Origin: Pseudomonas sp. PB106
Lineage (GTDB): Bacteria; Pseudomonadota; Gammaproteobacteria; Pseudomonadales; Pseudomonadaceae
Assembly: GCF_009764645.1 (NCBI RefSeq)
Contig: NZ_RWIM01000078.1
Span: 1-64,000, forward strand
Direction: 5' to 3'
DNA length: 64,000 nucleotides
Below the pieces are notes generated by a model. It was given only the letters and a program-made list of their open reading frames with translations, did not search any database and was not told the origin of the DNA. This document shows positions 36,839 through 45,116 of the stretch, in pieces. The position numbers and the translations under genes are program-made. Position 1 is the stretch's first letter, and every line of letters starts with the position of its first letter.

Positions 36839-38869
36839 ATGGTCTGGGAAACTCACTCGACAGTGCAACGTCAGTCCGGAGGGGAATGGCGTTCCTTGAA
36901 ATTGGCTGGCGCCGCTTTTTCGTTGGTGGCAGCTATTGGATTGGCGTCACAAGCCTTCGCGGCTGACGCGGAAAAGCCAAAGCCTGCGTCGGAAGCCACC
37001 AAGGCGGCGAACAATGCGTTGCTCAATGAGCTGCCGTTCAACGACAAGACCTCGTTTGAACTGGCGCACAAAGGCTTTATTGCGCCGTTGCCATCGACAG
37101 TCATCAAAGGCGGTTCGGGCAATGTCATTTGGGACCCCGCCAAGTATGCCTTTATCAAGGAAGGTGAGGCTGCACCGGACACCACCAACCCCAGCCTGTG
37201 GCGTCAGTCTCAGCTGATCAATATTTCTGGCTTGTTCGAAGTCACCGATGGCATCTATCAGGTGCGTAACTACGATCTTTCGAACATGACCATCGTTGAG
37301 GGGAAGGACGGCATCACCATCTTTGACCCGTTGATTTCCACCGAAACCGCCAAGGCAGCCCTCGATCTTTACTATCAGCACCGGCCAAAGAAACCCGTGG
37401 TCGCGGTGATCTATACCCACAGCCACGTCGATCACTATGGCGGCGTACGGGGGGTGATCAACGAAGACGATGTGAAGGCCGGAAAGGTCAAGGTTTACGC
37501 CCCACTGGGCTTCGTCGAACACGCAGTGGCCGAAAACGTCATGGCCGGCACCGCCATGAGTCGCCGGGCCAGCTACATGTACGGCAACCTGCTACCCCCT
37601 TCGGCGACCGGTCAGCTCGGCGCAGGCCTGGGCACCACCACATCGGCCGGCACCGTGACACTGATACCGCCGACCGACATCATCAAGACCACCGGTGAAA
37701 CCCACGTCATCGACGGTCTGACGTACCAATTCCTGTATGCGCCCGGCAGTGAGGCACCGGCGGAAATGCTCTATTACATCAAGGAGAAAAAGGCGCTCAA
37801 CACCGCCGAGGATTCCACCCATACCCTGCACAACACCTACTCGCTGCGCGGCGCGAAAATCCGCGAACCGCTGCCATGGTCCAAGTACCTCAACGAAGCG
37901 CTGAAATTGTGGGGTGACGATGTCCAGGTGATGTACGCCATGCACCACTGGCCGGTGTGGGGCAACAAGGAAGTGCGTGAGCAATTGTCTTCCCAGCGCG
38001 ACATGTACCGCTACATCAACGATGAAACCCTGCGCATGATCAACAAGGGTTACACGATGGTGGAGATCGCCGAGCAGTTCAAACTGCCCAAAGCGATCGC
38101 CAACAAGTTTTCCAACCGTGGTTATTACGGTTCGGTGAACCACAACGTCAAAGCCACCTATGTGCTGTACCTGGGCTGGTTTACCGGCAACCCGGCCACG
38201 TTGAATGAATTGCCGCCGGAGGAGGGCGCCAAGCATTACGTGGAAATGATGGGTGGCGAAGACGCCGTACTCAAGAAAGCCAAGGAGTACATGGATAAAG
38301 GCGAATTCCGCTGGGTCGCCGAAGTGGTCAATCATGTGGTGTTTGCCAACCCGAGCAACCAAGCGGCGAAAAACCTGCAAGCCGATGCGCTTGAGCAACT
38401 GGGTTACCAGGCCGAAAGCGGCCCATGGCGCAATTTCTACCTCACCGGTGCACAGGAACTGCGCGATGGCGTAAGGAAACTGCCGACGCCGGACACCGCC
38501 AGTCCGGACACCGTGCGCGCGATGGATCTCGATCTGTTCTTCGATTTCCTGGCCATGCGCCTCAATGGCCCGAAAGCGGATGGCAAGCGTTTGTCGCTCA
38601 ACTTTGATTTCACTGACTTGAAGCAAAACTACTCGGTGGAAATGGAGAACGGCGTGCTTAACCACACTGAAGGCGTTGCAGCCAAAGATGCTGATGCCAA
38701 AGTGACCCTGACCCGCGACACCCTGAATAAAATCGTGCTGAAAGAAACCACGTTGAAGGACGCCTTGGACAAGGGTGATATCAAAGTCGACGGCACGCAG
38801 GGCAAGCTCGAAGAGTTGGTGTCGTACATGGATGACTTCGATTTCTGGTTCAACATCGTCACGCCGTAA
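36839..38869 (+). CDS. Alkylsulfatase of the SdsA1 type (metallo-beta-lactamase fold)
   Basis: A 676-residue exported enzyme that hydrolyses primary or secondary alkyl sulfates such as SDS to alcohol and sulfate. The signal peptide ends AFAA at about 41. The zinc-binding motif THSHVDH gives His194, His196, Asp198 and His199, followed by GGVRGV. The middle has the alkylsulfatase dimerisation domain (QFKLPKAIANKFSNRGYYGSVNHN) and the C-terminus an SCP2-like domain (LDLFFDFLAMRLNGPKADGK). GAAGGAG precedes the ATG. The position beside sulfur-related genes fits sulfate-ester scavenging. Confidence 0.93.
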   Translation: MVWETHSTVQRQSGGEWRSLKLAGAAFSLVAAIGLASQAFAADAEKPKPASEATKAANNALLNELPFNDKTSFELAHKGFIAPLPSTVIKGGSGNVIWDPAKYAFIKEGEAAPDTTNPSLWRQSQLINISGLFEVTDGIYQVRNYDLSNMTIVEGKDGITIFDPLISTETAKAALDLYYQHRPKKPVVAVIYTHSHVDHYGGVRGVINEDDVKAGKVKVYAPLGFVEHAVAENVMAGTAMSRRASYMYGNLLPPSATGQLGAGLGTTTSAGTVTLIPPTDIIKTTGETHVIDGLTYQFLYAPGSEAPAEMLYYIKEKKALNTAEDSTHTLHNTYSLRGAKIREPLPWSKYLNEALKLWGDDVQVMYAMHHWPVWGNKEVREQLSSQRDMYRYINDETLRMINKGYTMVEIAEQFKLPKAIANKFSNRGYYGSVNHNVKATYVLYLGWFTGNPATLNELPPEEGAKHYVEMMGGEDAVLKKAKEYMDKGEFRWVAEVVNHVVFANPSNQAAKNLQADALEQLGYQAESGPWRNFYLTGAQELRDGVRKLPTPDTASPDTVRAMDLDLFFDFLAMRLNGPKADGKRLSLNFDFTDLKQNYSVEMENGVLNHTEGVAAKDADAKVTLTRDTLNKIVLKETTLKDALDKGDIKVDGTQGKLEELVSYMDDFDFWFNIVTP

Positions 38870-38961
38870 CGACCGAGTCAGTCGATGTCGGTCTGCGGTA
38901 GCGGTTCAAAACGCCGCCGCAGACCCGCTTCACACCCGTATGTCGACAATGGAGCGTTCTC

Positions 38962-39630
38962 ATGCAATTCAAGGCACTCGCTGTACCGTTGTGTGTGCTG
39001 TCGTTGGCCCTTTCCGGCTGTGCCAGCAAGTACGTTGACCCCGAGCAGTACTCCGGATTTCTCGGCGACTACAGCGTCCTGAAGGAGGAGAAATCGCCTT
39101 CCGGTGCCGCTGTCATGCGCTGGATTGATCCGAAGGTCGATGTCAGCAAATTCACCAGCGTTTACGTCGAACCCAGTCAGCTCTTTCCCAAGCCGCAACC
39201 TACCGCAAAAATTCCGCAAAAGACCCTCAATGGCATCACTCAGTACTACGATCAGACCTTGAAAAATGCCTTTTCCAGCGCGCTTCCGCTCGCCAGCGGC
39301 CCAGGGCCGGGCGTGCTGGTGGTACGGCCGGCAATCACCGCAGCCAGTGCCAAGACCAAGGGGTTGCGTCCGTATGAAGTCATCCCGATTGCCTTGGTCG
39401 CCGCTGGTGTCAGTGCCGCCACCGGCATTCGTGATCAGGACACCAGCCTGGCGACCGAAGCCGCGTTTCTCGATGGAAGTGACAACAAGCTGGTCGCCGA
39501 AGTGGTGCGCAAGGGCGCCGGTGCTGACCTCGACAACTCCGCGCAAGTCCTGGAGGCCAATGATTTCAAAGCGGTGCTCGATGTCTGGGCACGGGACATG
39601 GTCAAGTCTTATGAGCAGTTGAAGAAATAG
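38962..39630 (+). CDS. DUF3313-family outer-membrane lipoprotein
   Basis: A 222-residue lipoprotein with lipobox LSGCAS (Cys about 20) and the DUF3313 pattern: FLGDYSVLKEE near the N-terminus, WIDPKVDVSKFTSVYVEP, and a central ALVAAGVSAATG hydrophobic stretch. DUF3313 proteins are poorly characterised. It lies 92 bp after the alkylsulfatase in the same direction, so cotranscription is possible but not shown. Confidence 0.8.
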   Translation: MQFKALAVPLCVLSLALSGCASKYVDPEQYSGFLGDYSVLKEEKSPSGAAVMRWIDPKVDVSKFTSVYVEPSQLFPKPQPTAKIPQKTLNGITQYYDQTLKNAFSSALPLASGPGPGVLVVRPAITAASAKTKGLRPYEVIPIALVAAGVSAATGIRDQDTSLATEAAFLDGSDNKLVAEVVRKGAGADLDNSAQVLEANDFKAVLDVWARDMVKSYEQLKK

Positions 39631-39805
39631 CGCTGCACGTTCGGGCACAACCTTATCGGGCATCCACAAGAGCGCCGCGTTGCACATCATCAGTGGTGCG
39701 ACGTGGCGGTTCTGAAGGCACGGTAAAAAAGCAGTACACCCTGAATGCTTGAACACTTTTGGTCTTGGTGCAAAGCGGATTTCTTACCTTCTAAAGGACG
39801 CCGAA

Positions 39806-40318
39806 ATGAACGCGGTGATGATTAAGGTCAAACATGAATTCATGAAAGTGCTGCCACCCACCGTGTTTTTTTTCGTGATTTTGCACATAGTCGCGTTGAT
39901 TCGTTCACTCATGATCAAAGGTTCGGGGCTCGATCTTCCGGTGTCAGCCTCGGTGCTGATTGCCTCTCTCATTCTTGGAAAGTCCGTGTTGGTCGCGGAT
40001 ATGCTGCCGTTCATCAACCGTTTTCCCAATAAGCCGCTGATCTGGAACGTCATCTGGAAAACGCTCATGTATGCGCTGGTGGCGCTGACCGTCCACTATC
40101 TGGAGCGGCTTTACGATTTCTGGAAAGAAGCGCCGAACCTCATGGACGCGAACTCTTTGCTGTGGGCTTCGATGAACTGGCCGCGATTTTGGGCGGTGCA
40201 GATACTGCTCGTCACGCTGATATTCATGTATTGCGTTATCGCAGAGTTGGCCCGTGTCATCGGAAAGGATCGGCTAAAGGTGATGTTCGTCGGGCCGCTT
40301 CAGCCTATGCAACGCTAG
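39806..40318 (+). CDS. Four-helix integral membrane protein, unknown
   Basis: A 170-residue protein with four hydrophobic segments: PPTVFFFVILHIVALI, SASVLIASLILG, TLMYALVALTVHYLE and FWAVQILLVTLIFMYCVIAELARVIG. AAGGA precedes the ATG. I recall similar Pseudomonas hypothetical membrane proteins but no function. An earlier in-frame ATG at 39749 lacks a ribosome site. Confidence 0.65.
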   Translation: MNAVMIKVKHEFMKVLPPTVFFFVILHIVALIRSLMIKGSGLDLPVSASVLIASLILGKSVLVADMLPFINRFPNKPLIWNVIWKTLMYALVALTVHYLERLYDFWKEAPNLMDANSLLWASMNWPRFWAVQILLVTLIFMYCVIAELARVIGKDRLKVMFVGPLQPMQR

Positions 40319-40322
40319 AGTG

Positions 40323-40355
40323 TCGAACGGCTGCGTTTGGCCAGAAGCCGCCGTT
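40323..40355. repeat. Dispersed repeat, copy 6
   Basis: GGCTGCGTTTGGCCAGAAGC core, directly after the membrane-protein stop. Confidence 0.5.
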
Positions 40356-40425
40356 CTCCCAAACCCGCGCCCTGCTCAAAAGTCGATGACCCGTCCCTCA
40401 GTGCAGCGAAACGCAGAAAACGTAG

Positions 40426-40464
40426 CCCTCGCCAGCAGAATGCATGGCACTTGCTGGGCGAGGG
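40426..40464 (-). terminator. Terminator of the DUF6124 operon
   Basis: On the minus strand CCCTCGCCCAGCA pairs with TGCTGGCGAGGG (one bulged C) and is followed by ACGTTTTC. It starts 8 bp after the stop of the second DUF6124 gene. Confidence 0.75.
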
Positions 40465-40471
40465 CGGTTGC

Positions 40472-40831
40472 TTACTCCTTCGGCACCACGTTATCCAGCG
40501 CCTGATTCACCGCCAACTCCCCCAGCATCACCACCTGGGCGATGCCCAACAGCGTATTGCGGTTCGGCCCCTGCAACGTCCCGGCAAAATCACCGAGCAT
40601 CACCGTCGCCGACGCCAAAGACTCGCAGGCATTCGCCAGCAAGGATTCGGTGTCGCTTTGCGGATTGACCATAAACAGACTGTTGGGCGAGTAGGGCGCA
40701 GCCATGATCGCCGCCGGCAAAAGATAATGATCGAGCGCACGCTCGGCGGCATCGTGGAGCTTTCGTGAATTGAACGATTCGTAAGGCGAGGCCGGATCGC
40801 AATCCGGTGCAAGCGGTGGGGTCTTGGACAT
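40472..40831 (-). CDS. DUF6124 (formerly DUF3077) protein, second of a tandem pair
   Basis: A 119-residue soluble protein of a Pseudomonas-restricted family of unknown function. Family features seen are the SKTPP start, SRKLHDAAERALDHYL, the LFMVNPQSDTESLLANACESLASATVMLGDFA segment and LGIAQVVMLGELAVNQALD. It is weakly but clearly paralogous to the neighbouring gene at 40921. The start at 40831 follows TGGAG. A perfect 10-bp hairpin lies in the intergenic gap upstream, and a terminator follows. Confidence 0.8.
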   Translation of the reverse strand: MSKTPPLAPDCDPASPYESFNSRKLHDAAERALDHYLLPAAIMAAPYSPNSLFMVNPQSDTESLLANACESLASATVMLGDFAGTLQGPNRNTLLGIAQVVMLGELAVNQALDNVVPKE

Positions 40832-40883
40832 CGACTGAGACTCCAGAAAGTGAAACATCGCGACCGCGAACGGCCCGTGTGCA

Positions 40884-40905
40884 GCGAGGGGCGCACGCCC
40901 CTCGC
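40884..40905. other. Perfect 10-bp hairpin between the DUF6124 genes
   Basis: GCGAGGGGCG (40884-40893), 2-nt loop, CGCCCCTCGC (40896-40905). It lies in the 89-bp gap between the two paralogs and may limit read-through from the first to the second. Confidence 0.7.
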
Positions 40906-40920
40906 ACATCAACCAGACGA

Positions 40921-41286
40921 CTAGTGCGGCACGCGGTAGTTGTCCAACACGCGATTGACCGCCAGCTCACTGAGCATGATCACCTGCTGCAACACCAGCA
41001 TCGCCCGACGCTGCGAACCGTCCATGGAATCAGCAAAATCACGCGCCATATCACCGGCCGTGGACAGCGATTCGCACGCCTCGACGAGCAGGGTCTCATC
41101 GTCGACGGTGGGGTCGATGACGTAGATCTTGCCGGTTTTGCGGGATGGGATTGAGGTCTTTGGAGTGCGCGGGTTTAGATAGAAATGGATCGCCCGGTCG
41201 GTCGCTTCTTTGATGTTCTGAGGTTCGAGCGCGGCGTCGTACGGGATTGGATCGGTTTCTGGAGGATTTGGTGTGGCTTTGAACAT
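40921..41286 (-). CDS. DUF6124 (formerly DUF3077) protein, first of a tandem pair
   Basis: A 121-residue paralog of the 40472 gene, with the common family start MFKATPNPPETDP and the ETLLVEACESLSTAGDMARDFADSM and LQQVIMLSELAVNRVLDNY helices. Cytosolic, no membrane segment. The ATG at 41286 is preceded by GGGAG. It is the first gene after a long hairpin-rich leader (41325-41527). Function unknown; the leader suggests tight regulation at the RNA level. Confidence 0.8.
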   Translation of the reverse strand: MFKATPNPPETDPIPYDAALEPQNIKEATDRAIHFYLNPRTPKTSIPSRKTGKIYVIDPTVDDETLLVEACESLSTAGDMARDFADSMDGSQRRAMLVLQQVIMLSELAVNRVLDNYRVPH

Positions 41287-41324
41287 GGATGAAACTCCCA
41301 CTTAGAAAATAAGGAGCCATCACA

Positions 41325-41421
41325 CTCGCTACCAAACGAGGGTGGCGGCCATACGCAGGTTGGTAGACCGGTCTAAGCGGGAAAACCCGGCGCTCTCGAA
41401 AGAGCCCCACGCATGGCCACC
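41325..41421 (-). ncRNA. Structured 5' leader of the DUF6124 genes
   Basis: Read on the minus strand this is a multi-hairpin element. An outer stem joins GGTGGC (complement of 41416-41421) and GCCACC (complement of 41341-41346). Inside are GCTCT-UUCG-AGAGC (41392-41405), CGGG-UUUU-CCCG (41378-41389) and the 12-bp palindrome TAGACCGGTCTA (41364-41375). After it comes a hairpin CTCG-UUUGGUAG-CGAG (41325-41340). It ends 38 bp before the start codon. A UUCG tetraloop and stacked stems suggest a selected RNA rather than chance. I cannot assign a known RNA family. Confidence 0.65.
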
Positions 41422-41476
41422 ATAAACTGAGCCCCAGAAAAAGGGACTGTGTACGGTGTCGCATTACGCTTAGAGA

Positions 41477-41527
41477 CGGGCTACCAAACCCGATCACTGT
41501 TTCTCAGTGACCAGCCAACGATAACGC
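41477..41527 (-). repeat. Upstream hairpin element, full copy
   Basis: CGGG-(loop CTACCAAA)-CCCG at 41477-41492 followed by ATCACTGTTTCTCAGT (hairpin CACTG/CAGTG). The loop is identical to that of the hairpin at 41325-41340 while the stem bases differ. Similar to 36378-36428. Confidence 0.7.
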
Positions 41528-41987
41528 CCGCCCCACAGCCGTGTAAGCCGGCGGATTCTGGCGCACGCGTAGGCAACGGCGCAAGGTGTTGTAGGGTGGG
41601 TGCAGTAACAGGGGGTGTCTTTTAAACGGGGGGTGTTGAAAGGGGCGGATTCCCGGATAGTCTTGTGTTGGACAGGGGGTGGGAAACGCGGGCGGTCAAA
41701 ATCTATGACTGGCGGTATCTCCATATCCGCCAAAGTGGCTCGGGAAAGGTCCGGGCCAATGGCTGCTATCGGCCAGAAGCGGACCCTCCACCATCGCATC
41801 ACATAGACTAAGAACCCCATTGGGTAGTACAAACAGCAACTGCGCTGAAAGCCAAAACCCGGCATTGCGCCGGGCCTTCGTCAACAACCCAAACACATTG
41901 ACTTTAAATGCGCTTCAAGCTTTCCAGCCGCCTGACGCATAGAGACTCACGCGCAATTCGAGCCTGATCCGATTGAAAAAGCTCAAA
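41528..41987. other. Gene-free interval with dispersed repeat
   Basis: No supported gene in 460 bp; an antisense open frame here is interrupted in composition and has no ribosome site. Dispersed repeat copy 7 is at 41761-41790. Confidence 0.5.
41761..41790. repeat. Dispersed repeat, copy 7
   Basis: GGCTGCTATCGGCCAGAAGC core, same orientation as copy 6. Confidence 0.5.
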
Positions 41988-42854
41988 TCAGCGGCGCAGT
42001 GATAAAGCGTCGCGGTTCGGCGCTACGCCGAAAGCCTTCTTGTATTCTCGACTGAACTGAGAGGGGCTGGCGTATCCGGTCTCAAATGCGACACCTGTAA
42101 CATTTGATGCTCCGGATGCGAGCAGCCGTCGAGCAGCGAGTAGCCTAAGTTGTCGCTGGTAAGCGAGCGGACTATGTGCAGTAACCGCCTTGAAATGTCG
42201 GTGGAACGACGTGACGCTCATACCGACATGAGCGGCAAGCCAATGCACACTCATCGGCTTATCGGCGTTCGCGCTGATCCAGTCTGCCGCGATTTTGATT
42301 TGTCCGAACCGGGTGTTGTGCATTCCAATTTGGCAGAGCCTGGAGCCTAGCGGACTTAACAATAGGCGGTAGTAGAACTCGCGCTCGAACTGGGAGCCAA
42401 GCACCTTAACCTCTGCTGGCGTGTCAAGCAGACCGATGAAGCGAACCAACGGCTCGACAAAACTGCTATCGGCTTGGGCGATAGAGATAGCGCCCGCCTG
42501 CGGATACGGTTGGGTGGACTTGCTCATATCGAGAAGCAAGCCAGCGACGATCCCTGCATCGAGCATTAATTCGACACTGATATAAGGTTTTTCCGGGCTC
42601 GCCTCTACCACTTCACTCACGAACGGTAACCCGACCGATGCCACTGCACAGGTGCCCGGATGGCAGTCAAACGTGCTATCGGCAATGTTCATCCGCTTGG
42701 CGCCTTGCAGCAGCAGATAGAACTTCGGCGCAAATAGAGCCGGGGTCGGAGGAACCGGAGCATCTGTGGATCTGATTGTCAGTCGGGGAAGAGTGTTTGA
42801 TAGATCGGCGCAACCGCGATGTCGGCTCACTATTGCGAGAAGATGTTCCAGCAT
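41988..42854 (-). CDS. AraC-family regulator with AraC_N-type sensor
   Basis: A 288-residue regulator: an N-terminal ligand domain (about 20-175, with FYLLLQGAKRMNI and EASPEKPYISVELML) and a C-terminal double HTH (about 190-285, with LAAHVGMSVTSFHRHFKAVTAHSPLAYQRQLRL and FETGYASPSQFSREYKKAFG). The ATG at 42854 is preferred to one at 42878 because it fits the family length. It is divergent from the NTF2-like gene at 43014 and likely controls it. Confidence 0.85.
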   Translation of the reverse strand: MLEHLLAIVSRHRGCADLSNTLPRLTIRSTDAPVPPTPALFAPKFYLLLQGAKRMNIADSTFDCHPGTCAVASVGLPFVSEVVEASPEKPYISVELMLDAGIVAGLLLDMSKSTQPYPQAGAISIAQADSSFVEPLVRFIGLLDTPAEVKVLGSQFEREFYYRLLLSPLGSRLCQIGMHNTRFGQIKIAADWISANADKPMSVHWLAAHVGMSVTSFHRHFKAVTAHSPLAYQRQLRLLAARRLLASGASNVTGVAFETGYASPSQFSREYKKAFGVAPNRDALSLRR

Positions 42855-43013
42855 GATGGCTATCGATCCTGGTCGCACTCGCGACAGGCCAGTGGTTTCT
42901 CAAACTAAAACAGTTGGTAGGATCAGGCAAGGCTTTAGCACTATCGAGGATGTGGTCGGGCCGGATGTTCGCGAAAGTGGAGGCATCCAATATAACCCTG
43001 GCTTAGAGGGCCG

Positions 43014-43487
43014 ATGATGTCAGACCAACCTTCTCGCTTGCAGCAATTCATGGACGAGGCGTCCATCCGGAACACCATTGCACGTTTCGCCGACAGCGCG
43101 ACTCGCGCAGACCTCGCAATGTTTTACTCGGTTTGGGCAGATGATGGCGAATTCATCATTGGTCAAGCCCCTCACGGCCAGTACTCCAAAGGCCCAGACA
43201 ACAACGTGGCGCTGCTTCACAAACTGCGCGCAGGCAAGGAGTTCTTCGTCCAATTCGCACTGCCGGGGGTGATTGTTATCGACGGTGATCAGGCAACTAC
43301 CCGCACATTCGTGCATGAATCTGCACGCGGCCCAGGCGAGAAGTACTACCGCAATCACTGCATTGCGTTCGATGTGCTGCAACGCTCGGGAGACGATTGG
43401 GTTTTCAAGAGCAGATCCTTTCAGTACCTCTGGCTCGACACCGAAGCGTTCTCCGGAACCGGATTCCCGCTATTTCCGGCGGCATAA
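43014..43487 (+). CDS. SnoaL/NTF2-like protein
   Basis: A 157-residue NTF2-fold protein of the SnoaL-like group: SIRNTIARFADSATRADLAMFYSVWADDGEF, a middle VIVIDGDQATTRTFVHES, and the C-terminal WVFKSRSFQYLWLDTEAF. Members are often isomerases, dehydratases or binding proteins. Two consecutive Met codons (43014, 43017) are both possible starts. It is divergent from an AraC regulator, a typical two-gene unit. Confidence 0.8.
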   Translation: MMSDQPSRLQQFMDEASIRNTIARFADSATRADLAMFYSVWADDGEFIIGQAPHGQYSKGPDNNVALLHKLRAGKEFFVQFALPGVIVIDGDQATTRTFVHESARGPGEKYYRNHCIAFDVLQRSGDDWVFKSRSFQYLWLDTEAFSGTGFPLFPAA

Positions 43488-43555
43488 TGCCTGGCCTGAC
43501 TACCTGATCCCTTTGACAGGGCTATTCATATGTCGAAACAGATGTGTTTTTTGGG

Positions 43556-43900
43556 CTACAGCGGGCGCGATGCAATCGACCCGCTTCCAACGATTTTCGC
43601 CCAGGCAATAAGGCACACGCGGGTTCTCAGAACGCTTACGAGTTTCGCAAACGCGTCAGCGGCCACGCTGTGATACCCATTGTTTCGGCGATACAGCACC
43701 ACTGTGCGACCAGGCAACGATAGGATTGTCCGAAGCTCACGTAATCCAGCTTGCTCACGCACTATCGCGTCGAGAAGGATAGTCGCCAAGCGACATTGCT
43801 TGAGTACATTGTTCAAGATGGCAATCGAGTTAGCTTCCAGCACGATGTTCGGACTAAAACGTTGCTTCTGGCGCCAGGCATCCACCGCCATCCGTGTCAT
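43556..43900 (-). pseudogene. C-terminal remnant of a LysR-type regulator
   Basis: About 115 residues resemble the last part of a LysR sensor domain: FSPNIVLEANSIAILNNVLKQCRLATILLDAIV, then GRTVVLYRRNNGYHSVAADAFAKLV. There is no HTH, and the reading frame upstream runs into dispersed-repeat copy 8, so the gene has lost its 5' half. A complete LysR gene lies 140 bp away in the same orientation, which may have replaced it or derived from the same locus. Confidence 0.6.
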
Positions 43901-43954
43901 TCGGCCAAGTTCTCCCTGTCGCGACCGTTCGCTTTGGGTCGTAAGCAACCTTCT

Positions 43955-43990
43955 GTGACTGGCAGCTATTGGCCGATAGCAGCCCCTCAC
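43955..43990. repeat. Dispersed repeat, copy 8
   Basis: CTGGCAGCTATTGGCCGATAGCAG core at the point where the LysR remnant begins, so the repeat marks the breakpoint. Confidence 0.55.
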
Positions 43991-44039
43991 AAGCCCCCCA
44001 TTTGGACCCAGCCTTCACAGCAGCCCCCCGAAACCAACC

Positions 44040-44954
44040 CTAAAATTCCAACCACTCAGAATGAAGCCGCGGAAAACGCTCCTGCAACCATTCAATAAAC
44101 ACCTGAACCTGTGGCGCCAGGTGCGTGCGACTGGGGTACAGCAGCGTCACGGGGCGCGGAGCTGGGCGGTAGCGCTTTAGAATTTCCACCAGATCGCCAC
44201 TGTCGAGATGCTCCGCCACGGCAATCCCGGGTGCCTGGATGATTCCGAAGCCGGACACGCCGCACTGAACGTACGCGTTCGACTCGTTGACGGTGATGCC
44301 GGTGTTGCTCACGAAAACCCGATCCTGACCCTTTACCGTGAAATGCCAGGGCAATGCTCTGTTGCTCTGTCCGGACAAGAAGGTGACGCCTCGATGGGAG
44401 GCCAGATCGTCGAGTGTTTCGGGTTCGCCATGCTCGTGCAGATACGCGGGTGCGGCACACGTCACCATGGTCGCCATTGCGATAGGGCGCGCGATCAAGG
44501 ACGAGTCCGGTAAATCGCCGATACGCAATGCACAGTCGATACCTTCTCCGATCAGGTCGACGGCGCGGTCAGTCACTCCCAGAACCACGTTGATACCCGG
44601 ATAGGCTGCGGTAAATTCTTTCAGGCTTTTGATGAATTTCAATTGCGCGAACGCCGTCGGGATGTCGACGCGAAGTCGCCCTGCGAGCGTTGCTCCGGAT
44701 CGATCAAACATGGTGGTCGCAGCAGAAATATCCGCCAGAATTTCCTGGACGCGTTCATAAAACCGCTCGCCCTCGGCGGTGAGTGCCACTTTTCTCGTGG
44801 TGCGCTGGAACAGGCGCACGCCTAGTGACGTCTCCAGCTCCTGGATATACCGAGTGACTTGAGGCCGCCCGATGTCCAGCGATTCGGCGGCTTTGGTAAA
44901 GCTGCCGAGTTCGGCAAGCCTGGCGAACAGGCGCATCGATTGAAGCAATTCCAT
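44040..44954 (-). CDS. LysR-family transcriptional regulator
   Basis: A 304-residue LysR protein of the CrgA-like group: MELLQSMRLFARLAELGSF start, HTH TKAAESLDIGRPQVTRYIQELETSLG, linker RTTRKVALTAEGERFYERV and a complete sensor domain. It is divergent from the MDR-type oxidoreductase at 45117 and shares a 162-bp promoter region with it, so it very likely regulates that gene. The ribosome site before 44954 is weak. Confidence 0.9.
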   Translation of the reverse strand: MELLQSMRLFARLAELGSFTKAAESLDIGRPQVTRYIQELETSLGVRLFQRTTRKVALTAEGERFYERVQEILADISAATTMFDRSGATLAGRLRVDIPTAFAQLKFIKSLKEFTAAYPGINVVLGVTDRAVDLIGEGIDCALRIGDLPDSSLIARPIAMATMVTCAAPAYLHEHGEPETLDDLASHRGVTFLSGQSNRALPWHFTVKGQDRVFVSNTGITVNESNAYVQCGVSGFGIIQAPGIAVAEHLDSGDLVEILKRYRPAPRPVTLLYPSRTHLAPQVQVFIEWLQERFPRLHSEWLEF

Positions 44955-45116
44955 AACGCTATGAACCCGTCTGACTCGCACATGATTGTTGCCCAAGGAT
45001 AGAACAATCCTGTCTGTTTCCACGCATTTATTGCGCACAGCCAAAAGCGAAAAATGCACACCCAAGGCAGAACCGGCTCTGGTTCTCGGCCCATGACGTG
45101 TATTTGGAGACTCACA

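Noticed and set aside
41364..41375. TAGACCGGTCTA palindrome as a second TetR/NemR operator
   Set aside because: It resembles the site at 21318, but it lies inside the paired leader of the DUF6124 genes, where the palindrome is explained as part of the RNA structure.
41494..41865. Minus-strand open frame of 123 codons
   Set aside because: Its end lies within the repeated hairpin element and its middle within dispersed repeat copy 7; no ribosome site or family resemblance.
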